Shown one piece after another: positions 11,857-23,945 of a DNA stretch of 64,000 bases. The first letter of the stretch is position 1, and every line of letters starts with the position of its first letter. Source of the stretch: Actinostola sp. cb2023 (taxonomy: Eukaryota > Cnidaria > Anthozoa > Actiniaria > Actinostolidae); assembly GCA_033675265.1 (NCBI GenBank), contig JAUJYZ010001068.1, positions 1-64,000 of the forward strand, written 5' to 3'. The position numbers were made by a program, and so were the translations under genes. Below the pieces are notes generated by a model. That model searched no databases. It was given only the letters and a program-made list of their open reading frames with translations, and was not told where the DNA came from.

Positions 11857-13100
11857 TTAAGGGATGGTTGTTGTTGCTTAATTACAATAAGCAGTCACAT
11901 TTTCCTTAGTATTTTTTGTGCTAGTCTCCCTTTAAGGTACGAGAACTGGCTAAAATGCATGTTATTTGAAGAACATAAATTACAATTGTATTGCATTCTA
12001 TTTCCCCAAAAGGTGAAATCATAGAAATATAATAAATTTATGTTCCAATAATCATAACCAAGGTGATAAATTTCTCGCCTAAGGTGCCAAAACAACACAG
12101 GGAACCCAGTGCTTTAAAATTAGTAAATCTGTAATATCTTCGTTTCTCATCACATTGAAAACCCCAAACTAAGTACACAAATATAAGTCATCATAACTGA
12201 CAAAATATAGCCAGGCCGTAGGGAAAACATTATTTGCTTAGCTACAAATTACTTTTTATGATATTGTCTTTTCAGAAGGCCTTCAAATTTGCAAGATATT
12301 ATAATAATAATAATAATTATCTCGATCCGGGCTGGCTATCATGAAGTCCCTGAAGTCCATATTACAATTGTGCCAAGTTTCATATTCATTATGTTGAAGA
12401 CAAACTATTATACCACAGAAAGAGTTGCATAATACTGAAATTTCGCTATTTATATCGTTATAACTGCTGTAGTCGCCGCCATTTTGTTTGATAACGCTGT
12501 ACAGACGAGTTTCAATCGATGGGATCACGAGAAACTAGCGGAAAATCTTGGAAAAGTATCGTATACGAGGCGCTTTCATGCAAAGACGGCATGATCACAG
12601 ACAAATGACGTATTCCATAGCAATGGCATGGCACATGCGCAGTTTGGCAATGATACACGAAACCACATGTGGTGGGTCAGTCGGGGCCATATGCGATTCG
12701 ATATCTTCGTAAATAAATCGTCTGAGAAATGACTTCAAGAGGAAATCCTCTAAAAGGACATGCAGTACATGGTGTTGGAATCTCATCCCGTGTGCGTTTT
12801 AGAAGCGAAGAACTACAGAGTCGTGGCTGGACAGTTGAAAGTTCGGGCAATAGATTCAAATGGACAAACAACAGGAATGCTCACCAGAATCATATTGGAT
12901 TAAAATACTATCAAATTTCGTTTGTAGAAAATTAAAATGGCTACCATAGATACAAAGTTCAGTGCTATTTTATTATGTTTCCAAAGGAAATTAGTTGATA
13001 TAACATGGTACATTGCGCTCAGTTTCTTGAGAATCAACTATAAATCGGTTAAAAAATAGAAGTATATTTTTACATTTTAGCCAGTTCTACTACCTTAACG
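11857..13100. other. Unassigned interior of the 9.3-13.2 kb composite
   Basis: There is a short AAT tract at 12,299 and short unrecognised frames. A segment near 11,916 (GTGCTAGTCTCCCTTTAA) resembles, inverted, phrases near 25,650 and 26,853, so it may be one end of another dispersed element. Confidence 0.35.
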
Positions 13101-13239
13101 TTCAATCTGACTCCCTAAGGGCCAAACTGTTTAACTAGCCACTTATGTAAATGTATTTGTTAAACTCTGTAATTTTAACACATTCACTTGTTTTTCTCAT
13201 ATTGAATTTTGTTATTCTATGTGTTTCCAAAACTATTAC

Positions 13240-13600
13240 GATTCTAATCTTAATTTTCAGTAATTACAAATATATGTCATGAGTTGGCTGTCACTGTATT
13301 TGTAGTTTGCCACCTTCACGTTCAAAAAGAAGACACACTAGACTATAAAATGGTCTTACTCATCTTTAGTACTTTTTTTGAGAGACACAATATATCTGAC
13401 TTAGAATAATTTTGGTTTTCTTGATTTAATTTAACAATAACCAATATACAACATGTGAATGAACATGAATGCCTCATCGTCCAACACAATTTGTTCACCA
13501 TTGGATTGAGTTCACTCAGCCTTCATTCAGCCTGCATGTAACGTAAACTAAAGACTGTGTAACAAAGGCGAAACTACACTTAGATTACAGTACTTTAATC
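13240..13600 (+). repeat. Long direct repeat, right copy
   Basis: Partner of 7,450-7,875; see there. It abuts the right arm of the 9.3-13.2 kb composite. Confidence 0.75.
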
Positions 13601-13807
13601 CTTTAGTTCTCATTGCATAATTAGCGAAATGCCGATATAAAGATCTAACGATCTATCGACTGAACAAACAGGTTTAGTCACGCTGTGATGCCAAGTGTTT
13701 TGCACTATTTTCTGAAATTGTTCCCTAATGTAATTCTTTAGCTAAAATATAAGGATTTTAATTTGTTGTACTCGTTTGTAATCAATCAATGATTTTCATA
13801 TAAGATA

Positions 13808-14846
13808 CAGTACAGTCAGAAAGTTTTTCATGCTAGTTCGGCAATATATCGGCAGCGATATATCGGCTGAAACGAAATATCGGCATCTAAATTCCTCCGA
13901 TTTTGGTTGACTGGAACCGATATTTCGCTTTTCCCAAACAATATTTCGGTTACCTCCAACCGATATTTCGTTTGACTGTTTGTAACTGATATTTGTGGGC
14001 AACCGAAATATCGTTTGTAATATACACATTGAAGTGCACATTACTGGTAAGTTTTTTTTCTCGAGATGGATCTTTGTTGTTTTTAAAAAGCTTTTAATGT
14101 CGGCATTCGAATCGATGACCATTTGGTTAGATGTTAAACAGGCAAATTAATGGGTGCTGACGCTTTTTTCAGACAGTAAATCATGATTTGCTGCAGGTTG
14201 GTAAAAAGTTGTAGATTTTCACGTGCTCACACATCATGTGTCAATCAAGTGTCTCAAACATAACATTCTCATGAGAACGCTAATGAACCTTAGATTTGAG
14301 AACTGATATAAATGCCAAACGTTGGTGGGAAAGATGTTTCATCGGGCCATCGATCGTCCCTTTGGTGGATAGAAATGAATAGTAAAGCGACCTAATATTT
14401 ATTTTGAAAGCAATTTTAGAACATCAGTGTTGAGAAATCACAAGAACAGAATTCTTGCGGCAAATCTATTTTCCTGAACGGCACAAAACAACACAAGACT
14501 GCCGTTAAATAATGATCGTATCAGATCGTCATTCACCTCACAATAAACGTTGTTTTAAAATATCAAGAATTGTGAGCAGAATTCAGAGATCACAAAGTAA
14601 AGTAATGCAAGTTATAGATCAATATATAAACAAACACGCTCCTGATTTCCATAGAAACTTGGTCAGTAAGAAAAAATATGGATCGATTAAATCGCCCACA
14701 CAATATATCAGTAGCTCCAAACGATATTTCGGTTGAACATTGTCTAACCGGTATTTTGCGTAAATGATATATCGGCATTCTGACGAAATATCGGAAGTCG
14801 TGAAGATATGTCGTTTTGGTGTGTGAAAAACTTGCTGACTGTACTG
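13808..14846. mobile_element. Palindrome-array Tc1-like element A
   Basis: The ends CAGTACAGTCAG and CTGACTGTACTG are flanked by TA on each side (13806-13807, 14847-14848). Just inside each end is a cluster of variants of the 10-mer CGATATATCG (often CGAAATATCG or CGATATTTCG). The core at about 14,215-14,330 (phrase GTGTCAATCAAGTGTCTCAA) is shared with elements B, C and D. No transposase is present. TA targets and CAGT ends are typical of Tc1/mariner; that placement is inference. Confidence 0.8.
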
Positions 14847-14848
14847 TA

Positions 14849-16259
14849 TTCTTTTTCAACTACAACAATAATTTTATTACCAAACGTTTTTTCTTTTTTT
14901 ACTGATCTAGCTGAGTAACAATATAAATATAGATTTTTTTAAGAGATTGAATTAGAATATTGAGGAAAAACCTGACCTTCAGTGATGAACAGAAATATAA
15001 CACGTATTTACCACCAAATGTAATCTGGTTAACTTTTCAGATTAAGTTATAGTTCCCAGTCAGTAGTGTCAACTATGACTAGTCTGGCAATTCGAAAATC
15101 TCAATATTTTCCCTAGCCCTCCTCTAGTAAGTCACTATTATCATCGTTGATCTTGCAGTTCAGAAAGCGTGTTTTTGGAAGTTTTTACAAACTTTTTCAA
15201 GAAATATTGGCTATTTTCCTGATTTAGAGAGCTTTATAAGATGTTTATCTTCACTTCACGTCAATCATTAGTCGATAATACGAAGGAAAACCTGAAATTA
15301 TTTGTGGAAATGATCCCGAATAAACGTGCAAGTGTTTGGCTTCAAAACTCTGTTGAAAAATAACTTTCTTCTATGTTTTGGGTTTCTTGGGAGTTGTTCT
15401 GCAATGTTTTTGACATAGTCACCGACGTTTCGGCGGACTTGGTCCATCTTCTTCAGGGTTTGATGCATGTAGTTTTTTTCCTTCTTGAATCCTTTACCTA
15501 AGAAGGGTTTACATTGTTCCATTTCGAAATATGATTAAGAACTTTCCTTTTCGACATTATATAATCATATTCATTGCACCTTTTTGTGAACTGCTCTGCC
15601 GGTAAGTAAAATGCTAAGTAAAACCCATGTAACGGAGCACAAACCCATGTAACGGAGCACTGATGGAAATAGGGAGGTAAATTGAGCGCACTGTCGGCTT
15701 CCTGGAAGATTAGCCTCCGGCAAAAGGAACTACAGACGTTAAAACAAGGTCCTTTTTTTCCTTTACCTTAAATGAACAAAAATATAATTTATTTATTTGC
15801 TTGTTAGTTTTGTCTTGTGGCTGTTTAAAGCTTATATATTATCGACTCGTGTCATCTCAACATTTTGCAAGTCATCAAACTTTGAAGACATTCATGGCTT
15901 TCTTTGACATATAGTTTTGATTATCATTGTATTATGAAATGTTCTGCATATCAGGTAGATTAATTTTCGATATGTATTTCCGAAAATGGAATATAATTTT
16001 TGTCACTTGAGTTTTCTTGTCACTGTCCGATTGATCCAAAATTGTGTTCTGAAACTTAGCAAGACCTTTTAGGGAATCTATATGTATCGTTGATTATTTA
16101 TAGAAAATTTACTTGTATTCATTCTTTCTCCAGTGAATTTGACTCGATTTTACTGCAATATTGTAAGTTTTCCGGAAAACACAGAATGGGACTCCTGTGC
16201 AATTTGACGTCAGGACATGCGCAGAACAATGTGCGCTCTGACATTAGCAGGCACTATCC
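14849..16259. other. Unassigned sequence
   Basis: The phrase AAACCCATGTAACGGAGCAC is tandemly duplicated near 15,625. GACGTTTCGGCGGACTTGG near 15,425 resembles a phrase I associate with the ends of Penelope-like and other elements, but I cannot place it. The 74-codon minus frame over it has no recognised domain. Confidence 0.35.
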
Positions 16260-16263
16260 TTAA

Positions 16264-16972
16264 AGGGGCAGTGTCAAGCCATATGACCGCGCAAGCCTGG
16301 GTACGAAGAAGCGAGAAATAATAAAAGTCCACTGTGGACTTTTATTATTTTCGATGTTTTGAATCCGTTTCCATCGACCTTAATCATGTTTGTTCAAGCG
16401 TCTAATGGATCACTAGTAATAATTCAAAGCATGTTCTTCATTTTCAACAATTCCTAGTGGGGATTATTTCATCTTAGAACTGACTTTGAAGCCGTTGAAA
16501 AAAGTGTCGAACAGCCGTTGAGAGGCAGGTCGCCATCATCCTCGAGTGAAGAAAACCGAATTGTAAACCGGCAATTCTGGTCGATTGCGAAGAAATCTTG
16601 ATCATCAATCGTAGGTGCAGTACTGTTCATGACTTTTGAAGAGAAAAAACTCACATAGAACTACTTGTAAACCCGGCGAGCTTCCCACCATCTACTTATG
16701 TGTTGGGCTTCCTGTGTTTTATTTGATCGGCCGTTGGAAAATGATATCGCCGTGAATTCACTTCTTGAATTCAGTCCTTTTGATATATTGAAGTTCTAAA
16801 ATTGCTTTCTAAATAAAGATTAGTATCTACATGAGTCCTGTAGGTCATTTATTTAGCGATTAGAACGGTTTTAGGGGGGTTTTGTAACTCACTACCGGGC
16901 AAGGTAGAGTCTCAACCGAGAGTGTTATTGTTTTGATTTTAATGCGCATGTGTGGGGCTTGACACTCCCCCT
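16264..16972. mobile_element. TTAA-flanked MITE, 709 bp
   Basis: Left end AGGGGCAGTGTCAAGCC is mirrored by GGCTTGACACTCCCCCT, each abutting TTAA (16260-16263 and 16973-16976). It contains a perfect 35-nt hairpin at 16,316-16,350 and an inverted copy of the 2,700-type interspersed repeat near 16,770-16,880. No coding capacity is seen. Confidence 0.75.
16316..16350. repeat. Perfect hairpin, 17-bp stem
   Basis: The arm AAATAATAAAAGTCCAC and its exact complement are separated by a single T. It could form a cruciform or an RNA hairpin. It sits inside the 709-bp MITE. Confidence 0.9.
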
Positions 16973-16976
16973 TTAA

Positions 16977-17822
16977 TATACGGTCTGATAAACTTGGTTT
17001 TGGTTTACAGTCTTTATTATGTTTGCTGTGCATGAGATGTTCTTCTGTTTCACTTTACCAAAGAAAACAATACCTTTTTGACCTTTTCTTGCGTTTGCAT
17101 TTCGTGTGTGTTGTTTGCTTTATTCTGACCGGTACTGTAGTTGGGATTAGTGCTTGTATTCTTTCTCTCTTACATTGTATTGACTGTTAGAAGATGGAGT
17201 AAATAGGGGTTGTGCACCACCTGCCAGGTTGCTTGGCTTTGCCTCACTCCTGGGGGTGATCCAGAACCGCCATTTACATATTGAATTATGAACCAACATT
17301 ATTTTTGATTAGACTGATTCCATAAGTCTGTCTGATCGCCACTATACGGCGACCTCCAATCACGTCGCTCTTTAGAGATTTCGAAACATTTTGACCAATC
17401 ACAGAACAGCTCTTATTGCTCCTAAACTACTTCCATTGCGAACTCTTCAAAGATGGGCCCGTCGAAAAGTCGGGCTATAAACACCAACTGATACTGCAAC
17501 TCTAAGTTTGGTTTGGACTTTGTTCGACAGCTGGAGGAAAACAAATTGCTTTATTTTTGTCTTTCTTTGTGTCCTGTGATTTACCACATTAGAATGGTCA
17601 GACTCCTTGGTCGAAGTAGCATATGTCAGTGTCATTGTTCTCGAACATATTGGCCATTACAAAAAAGAGCAGGGGACTGGGACCAAGTCCGTAAAAGTAA
17701 TTCAATAAGAAACTTTACTAATATTCCTATTCTGTTAATTTTTTAACTCACTTGCTTGATAATGTTGTCATGATGACAACAAAACGTCGCATCCTATTGC
17801 TGGTTTTCTTAATAAATTGATT

Positions 17823-17856
<34 letters not shown>

Positions 17857-18060
17857 CAGAGGTTTTATGGGCCAGTGAAGTTGAGAAAGGAGATTAATTA
17901 TAGGATCCCAAAAATCTATTTTGTGACCTGATTTTGCAAAGAGCCAATCTACAAATTTGCAAAAATACGCTGATCTAAAGATTAGCGAAATATATTCTAT
18001 ATGGAAGATTTCCATATTTACACATTCAAATATTTATTTTTGCATATGTGTAATTTTGTG
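16977..18060. other. Unassigned sequence
   Basis: It ends in an (ATT)n tract at about 17,820-17,860, preceded by TGTTGTCATGATGACAAC, a short palindromic phrase of the kind seen at retroelement 3' ends. No gene was recognised. Confidence 0.35.
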
Positions 18061-18065
18061 TGACT

Positions 18066-18150
18066 TGGTTGCAGAGTTGGTTAAACTTGGGATTTTATAG
18101 TTGGAGGGTGTCTGGGATCCTGAGTTCGAACCCAGCTCTGTTAATAGACC
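18066..18150 (+). other. tRNA-like segment, possible SINE head
   Basis: The phrase AGAGTTGGTTAAACTTGGGA resembles a Pol III A box and GAGTTCGAACCCAGC a B box, about 55 bp apart. The flanks GGTTGCAGAG and CTCTG could pair weakly as an acceptor stem. No convincing full cloverleaf or anticodon was found, so this is probably tRNA-derived and not a working tRNA gene. Confidence 0.4.
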
Positions 18151-19044
18151 ATCCATTGTTTATAAATAAAGTCCTGCCATTTATCTACACTGGAGAGGGA
18201 GGAGTGGGTAAATATGTTAGCACTAGAGGACCGCTGGCATGGGATGAAATTTCAGAGTTCATTTTAGAGAATGCAAAATATGGGCCAATTGACCCATTGG
18301 TATTAAATTTGAAGAGTCAATTTGGTTGTTGATGGGTCATAAGTAAGTGAGACTGCAAAAATGACAAGAAAGCCATTAAGGACGTTTGCGGTCATTGCTT
18401 GTGGTCAAAATGACCAAAAACATTTTTTTTCAAAATATCCATTTTTTCCTTATTTGACATCTTATATGACATGTTTTCGATTTTGAAAAGTGCAAAAACA
18501 AAAGGTTTTTAATTTTGTTTATGTCAAAATATCTCTGAAACCAAGAAAGTGGCCCACATTATTTCCTTCTTAAAATCTAGGTGCTATAAAGATCTACAGA
18601 TTATGTTTAAAATAAAAAAAATGACATTAATTTTTTCCAAACAATTACCCCTCCACGGATTCGAATGACGCACATTTTGACGGTAACGCGTGAAATAAAA
18701 CCTTCACAAATACTTTGGATTACCAGTTTTTGATCTATATTTAATCGATTATGTTAACTACAAATAGATTCAATTTCAGGTAAAATTTAATAGAATTTGA
18801 AGAAGGTTTTCATGTAATTTTGATGTGTTCATTTGACACGATTACTTATCATAATTTGCCTGTCTTTCTCTTCAAAATTATCAGTTTTGCTCAGTGTGTA
18901 GCTCAAAAAACGAAGACGATGACTGCCATTTTTTATTTCAGTTTTTTAACTCTAATATGATAGAGTATCTGTATGCCAAGTATTAGGAAATTGACATCAA
19001 CTTCAATTGCCAGCGATTGTCCTTCAATACTCAATAATAAAGGT

Positions 19045-19260
19045 GCTGCCTTTGTAATTACAGCTACAAATGGTTATACCTTCGCGTGGCTCGGATGACC
19101 AGGTAAAATGCCGGTCCCGTCTCTCCACACTCAATTACATTGCACCGGAGGGACGTAAAAGAACCCACACCACTGTTCGACTAAGAGTAGGGCACATTCC
19201 TGGTGGCCTGAACTCCCAGCATTGAGGCCGGCTTGCTTGATTAGAGCCTATAAAGTTACT
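19045..19260 (+). repeat. Possible SINE-like insertion in the left arm
   Basis: This block is absent from the matching position of the right arm. It is more GC-rich than its surroundings (phrases such as GCCGGTCCCGTCTC and CACCGGAGGGACGTAAAAG). No Pol III boxes or A-tail are clear, so the class is a guess. Confidence 0.35.
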
Positions 19261-19606
19261 GGTGAATGAGGCCTCTAAAACTTGTATTACAACCAGTAAC
19301 AGATCTCTTTGTGAGTGCTGGAACGTTCAATATTTCAATATGACGCCCAAACAGCGTTTGCTGATCCCCGAAAATTAACAAGTTGAATGCTGGTAATCCT
19401 TTAAAAAAGCTGAAATAATTAATACTGGATCTGTCGTCAGACATTTTGTCCTAGTGGAGATCGTAAATAATCAAATTTAACTCGGCCTATATGTTGAAAA
19501 CTTCAATGGGCCCAGAGACCCCTGTCTTCACAAAACAATGGGATATTTTGAAGATTGATGCGTTTTTTTTAGCACATGGCGTGGTCCAAAAATGAACTAC
19601 CGTATT

Positions 19607-19745
19607 CATACTAGAGGACCTCTGGCGTGGGATGAAATAAGCCCCGTAAGTCCAAACTTATGTGTCTGTAGTGTTCGTACTAGAGGACCTCTGGCGTGGG
19701 ATGAAATAAGCCCCGTAAGTCCAATTGTATGTGTTCGTAGTGTAG
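19607..19745 (+). repeat. Satellite units at the palindrome centre
   Basis: Two tandem units of about 68 bp carry ACTAGAGGACCTCTGGCGTG and GATGAAATAAGCCCCGTAAG. The same monomer occurs four times at 7,965-8,205, once at 18,218-18,270 and about three times at 23,190-23,350. Each monomer includes the self-complementary AGAGGACCTCT. Confidence 0.85.
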
Positions 19746-20734
19746 GGTTCATTTTTGGGCTACACCATGTACTAAAAACGTATTGATCTTCAAAATGTCC
19801 CATTGTTTTGTGAAGACAGGGGATTCTGGGCCCATTATAGTTTTCGACATTTAGGCCAAGTTAAATTTGATTAATTACGATCTCCACTAGGACAAAATGT
19901 CTGACGATAGATCCAATATTAATTATTTCAGCTTCTTTAAAGGTTTATCAGCCTTCAACTTGTTAATTTTCGGGAATCAGCAAATGCTGTTTGGGCGCCA
20001 TATTGAAATATTTTCAGAGCACTTCTAACAGAGCCTTTGATTGGCCAATTGGTGCTTCAACTATGTAGCCAATTAGGAGATGCCAATATCAATCTAACTA
20101 TTGTAGAATTATTCAATCCGAAACCAAACAATATTGTGATTACTTGGAGTTAAAATATACCGATGCCTCCTAGTAGTAGTAAAAAGCATCAAAATATCTT
20201 TTGTGTATGAGATTACTATATTCTTTATTGTATTTACTATTATAGTAGTATAGTTATAATACTATTAGTGGAGTAAACTAATTGGTATTGAAGGACGTCC
20301 GCTGGCAATTGGAGTTGATGTCAATTTTCTGAAACTTGGCATATAGATAGTCTCATATTAGAGTTAAAAAACTGAAAGAAAAATTGGCGGTCATCATCTT
20401 CGTTCTTGAGCTACACGCTGAGCAAAACTGATAATGTTGAAGAGAAAGACAGGAGAATTACGTTAAGTAATCGTGTCAAATGAACATATCAAAATTACAT
20501 GAAAGCGTTCTTCAAATTCTGTTAAATTTTACCTGACAGTGAATCTATTTGTAGTTAACATAATCGATCAAATATAAATCAAAAACTGGTAATCCAAAGT
20601 ATTTGTGAAGGTTTTATTTAATTCACGCGTTACCGTCAGAATGTACGTCATTCGAATCCGTGGAAGGGTGTAATTGTTTGGAAAAATGTCAGTCTTTCCT
20701 ATATTAATGTCATTTTTTATTAGTCGGCATGGAC

Positions 20735-21785
20735 TGCCTGTGGCAGATGCTGAGTATTAAAATGGGCTTTTCTTAGTCATAAGTTCCAGTCCATCCCGGC
20801 CACAGGAAGCCCGGAAAGAGCGAGAGAAGCATGTCATTCGAAAAAAAATCAGAACACTGATAGATTGCCATTGTATTACATATCAAATGCTCTTGATTGT
20901 GCGAATCGAGAAAGTATTTGATTTTCGGCTGAAACCAAATGATTGATTACTGGACTGCTAGGAGTGAGCACTCAAAATATATCGATCCCAAAACACACTA
21001 AATAGATCTCTTATCCTAAACACCTCACAGCACTGAAGCAACTACTAATCTTTATATCTTGAGTATAATTAGGAGTTCAATACAGTCAACTCTCCGCTAA
21101 CGGACACTCTCGTAAGCGGACAGCTCTACTTACGGACGCCTTTTCAAATCCCCGTTTTACCTCCCAGTCAAACTCTGTATTTACACATTCCCGTAAGCGG
21201 ACACTCTCTCGTAAGCGGACGCGGACACTTTTGAAAATGAAAATTGGATTTTTCTTTTGTTTACGCTCTCTCGTAAGCGGACACACCATATAATAATTGA
21301 CCCTTGGCAATGTAATCTGTCTTTAATTTGCAATAAATCAACAAAAATATGACCAACAGACATTTGACATCAATAAATAGTTTCGCTTTATATCTTCAGT
21401 TGCTATTTTTGTCTGCCCAATAAAACATAATTAACACCCGCTAATTAACTCTCCCTTAAGCGGACATCCACCCTATTTTTCTTTGGTGTCCGCTTACGGG
21501 AATAATTCTCGTAAGCGGGCAGCTCTACTAACGGACACTTTTTTCAATTCCCGAGGGTGTCCGCTTACGAGAGAGTTGACTGTATTCTTAAAACCCATTC
21601 TTGAAGCGAAAATCTAACTACAGTATACAAAATACGATTGAGCGTCCCACAGAAAGCCCAATGTTTACAAAATAACGGCCAAAATATCATATAGACAAAA
21701 ACAGAGGATTGTAAGCCTGTGGGCTAGAGATAGCCCAGAGTTCCAGCTGATCATCCCACACGTCGAGTAAATGCTCAATGAGCGT
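20735..21785. mobile_element. 1-kb insertion in the right arm of the palindrome
   Basis: Comparison with the left arm shows this block is extra. It includes GCATGGACTGCCTGTGGC near its left edge, AGGCTTACAATCC (inverted) near its right edge, and a pogo-like MITE at 21,083-21,582. Its own ends were not resolved. Confidence 0.55.
21083..21582. mobile_element. pogo/Tc1-like MITE, 500 bp
   Basis: Ends CAGTCAACTCTC and GAGAGTTGACTG are flanked by TA (21081-21082, 21583-21584). Subterminal copies of CTCGTAAGCGGACA and its complement recur about eight times in both orientations. No transposase is present. TA targets and the GGACAC-type subterminal motif resemble pogo/Tigger relatives. Confidence 0.8.
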
Positions 21786-22101
21786 CTAGTTTTGGCATAA
21801 TCTATAGATCTTTATAGCACCTAGATGTTAAGAAGGAAATAATGTGGGTCACTGTCTTCGTTTCGGAGATATTTTGCTGTAATAATTATTTAAAAACCTC
21901 TCCTTTTTGGGCTTTTTAAAAGCAAAAAGCAGTTGAAAATTGAAAACATGTTAATAAATCTATTTTAGATGTGAAATAAGGAAAAAAAAAGGATAATCTT
22001 TTGAAAGCAATGTTTTTGGTCATTTTCACTTCCGGTTTCAAGGTCCTGTGTGATTGTGCGTAATAAGAATGTGAGTGAGCAATAACTGCGAATGTCCTTA
22101 A

Positions 22102-23074
22102 CTGTTTAACACCCAGAGATTTTTAAGTTTTTAATTGATTTTCTGGACCTAATCACGTCATAGGAAATATCGATTCCAAATAAGGGTTTCCATGGAAATC
22201 TTGACAGTTCTGAATGACGTAGGCTCGCGTTTTCACATGTGCTTTCTTTCGTCTTGGCAGCTCGTTGGGCCAGTAGTGTGCACTACTAGAAGAGGCCAAG
22301 TTTGCATTTTTAGAGTGTTTATAGCCATTATTCACCACAGAGGCCCCCAGGACAGCATCATTAAGCTTGACTGGTGTGGTAGAGACCGTTCTGTTGAAAG
22401 AACCCAGCAGCGAGAAACGATTTTCAAGAAGACAATTCGGCAGTGCCGTTTCGAAATTCAAAATGGTGGACTCAACTGTGAAATCGTCTCTCTGGTTGTT
22501 CTGTGGTGAATTCCAGGACCTACAAAGGCATTTTTGGCGACTTTGGACTTGTAAAGAATGCAACAGGTGCAATATTTTGCCTGTAGGACCGACTGACTTG
22601 ACACTCTATATATTCTAAAATATGGAAATGGCGGGAGGCTTTCTGTCGAAAATTCCCGGATGTTCCCGGCATCCTTTTCGGGCGTGCAGAAGGACTAACA
22701 CATGTTAGCGAAAGTGGTCCTAAGGAAATGGCTATTGTTCGACGAGTTAAGGAAAAGAGAGGGAAAAATCCATGACTATATCAAGAAGAGAGATGGAAGT
22801 TTGCCGAGAAAGTGGCGTTTTGTGTCGCAAGGATGTATTTTGGAAGAAAATCCAAGTCAAATGTCATTCATTTTCGAGGTGTAAAATTGCGTCAAAAACG
22901 CGCATTTTTATTTCTATGAAAAATAAATTTAACTAGTGCCAGAAATCGGACCTGTAAGTCAGTTTACTTGAAGTTAAAATTTGAAGAGTTATCTAGTTGT
23001 CACTAAAAACTGGTCATGAGATTGATGTTACGAGATTTTTACGGGTGGTTTCGGGCGCCGTGGAAGTCAAAGGG
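22102..23074 (+). mobile_element. TTAA-target (piggyBac-like) element, copy 2
   Basis: It is flanked by TTAA at 22,098-22,101 and 23,075-23,078. The left arm of the palindrome near 18,380 reads GCCATTAAGGACG, which is the inverted empty site, so insertion at TTAA is demonstrated within the window. The ends (CTGTTTAACACCC and the complement of GTCAAAGGG) are only weakly alike. It shares most of its length with copy 1 at 3,950. No transposase is present. Confidence 0.8.
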
Positions 23075-23189
23075 TTAATGGCATTCTTGTCATTTTGGCA
23101 GTCTTACTTACTTAGGACCCTTCACCAACCAAATTGACCCATCAAATTTATTAGCAATGGGTCATTGGCCCATATTGTGCATTCTCTAA

Positions 23190-23355
23190 AATGAACCCGG
23201 GATGAAATAAGCCCTGTAAGTCCAAATATGTCTCTGTTGTGTTCGTATAAGATGACCTCTGGCATTCGATGAAATAAGCCCTGTAAGTCCAAATGTTTGT
23301 GTCCATAGTGTTCATACTAGAGGACCATTGGTGCATGTGTAAAGCTCTGTAAATC
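23190..23355 (+). repeat. Satellite units at the right tip of the palindrome
   Basis: About three diverged units of the 68-bp monomer lie here, with GATGAAATAAGCCCTGTAAG in two of them. The third is degraded. Confidence 0.75.
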
Positions 23356-23729
23356 AAAACTTACATTATATGTATTAATCTCAGGATGTGGGGGTTCAAG
23401 AAAAGAGAGTTTAATCAATCCTGTCTGGGATGTGGAAGGAGTTTGAAGGTGATCCCCAACTCGGTTTCTGGCATAAATTGCCAGTTTTGCACTTTTTGAT
23501 GTTCATTTATATAGACATATAATGTATAATGGTGGGAAACTATGAGATTTGTGATGAATATAAAGCCTACAAATTCAGCAAAGCAATTCAAATGTCTCGG
23601 AGTTCAATATCATTTTCTTGCCACAGCAATAATCATAACAAAGTTTGTTTCAACTTTACCGACCAGTCGATCCAATTAGAACCGTTGTGCATTTTCCGAT
23701 ATGGATAACAAGTCAATAACTCTTCTTAG
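23356..23729. other. Unassigned sequence
   Basis: Nothing recognised beyond short frames. Confidence 0.35.
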
Positions 23730-23945
23730 TTTAAATTTGACACGGTTTTTTCTTTGTTATTCATAGGGCTTTGTCTCCGGTATTGACCGGTTGAACAATA
23801 GAATATAATTGAATTGCTCATTATGAATTCACCGGGATGTATCCATATACAGCCCTGGGTTGTATATGGATACATCCCGGTGAATTCATAATGAGCACTC
23901 AGATTGCTTCGTGCGAAAACCTTGTCAAATTTAAACTAAGTCAGA
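23730..23945. repeat. Large hairpin with perfect 37-bp inner stem
   Basis: Arms 23,815-23,851 and 23,861-23,897 are perfect complements around the 9-nt loop GCCCTGGGT. Further out, TTAGTTTAAATTTGACA on the left is mirrored near 23,930, so an imperfect stem extends to over 100 bp per side. It has no coding content. Confidence 0.9.

Larger units (their letters stand above)
9290..13235. mobile_element. Inverted-end composite holding two TTAA elements
   Basis: The left arm (9,290-9,480) is repeated inverted at 13,100-13,235. Shared phrases include TATGAGAAAAAC, ATTACAGAGTTTAA, ACATTTACATAAGTG and AAACAGTTTGGCCCTTA. Within it lie the elements at 9,494-11,292 and 11,297-11,856, so this is a larger and older DNA element with nested insertions. 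The sequence at 11,870-13,100 has no recognised gene. Confidence 0.55.
18215..23200. mobile_element. Giant palindromic (foldback) element, 5 kb, interrupted
   Basis: The left arm (18,215-19,606) is repeated inverted from 19,737 to about 23,200. Matching blocks are 19,330-19,600 with 19,740-20,010; 18,600-19,040 with 20,290-20,730; 18,380-18,600 with 21,790-22,100; and 18,215-18,380 with 23,080-23,200. The right arm is lengthened by insertions at about 20,735-21,785 and 22,102-23,074; the left arm has extra sequence at about 19,045-19,260. Two satellite units sit at the centre and more at both tips. No transposase is recognised. Confidence 0.8.

Noticed and set aside
19592..19803. Overlapping repeat-containing ORFs on both strands at the palindrome centre
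   Set aside because: They are satellite translations; being open on both strands is expected for this palindromic monomer.
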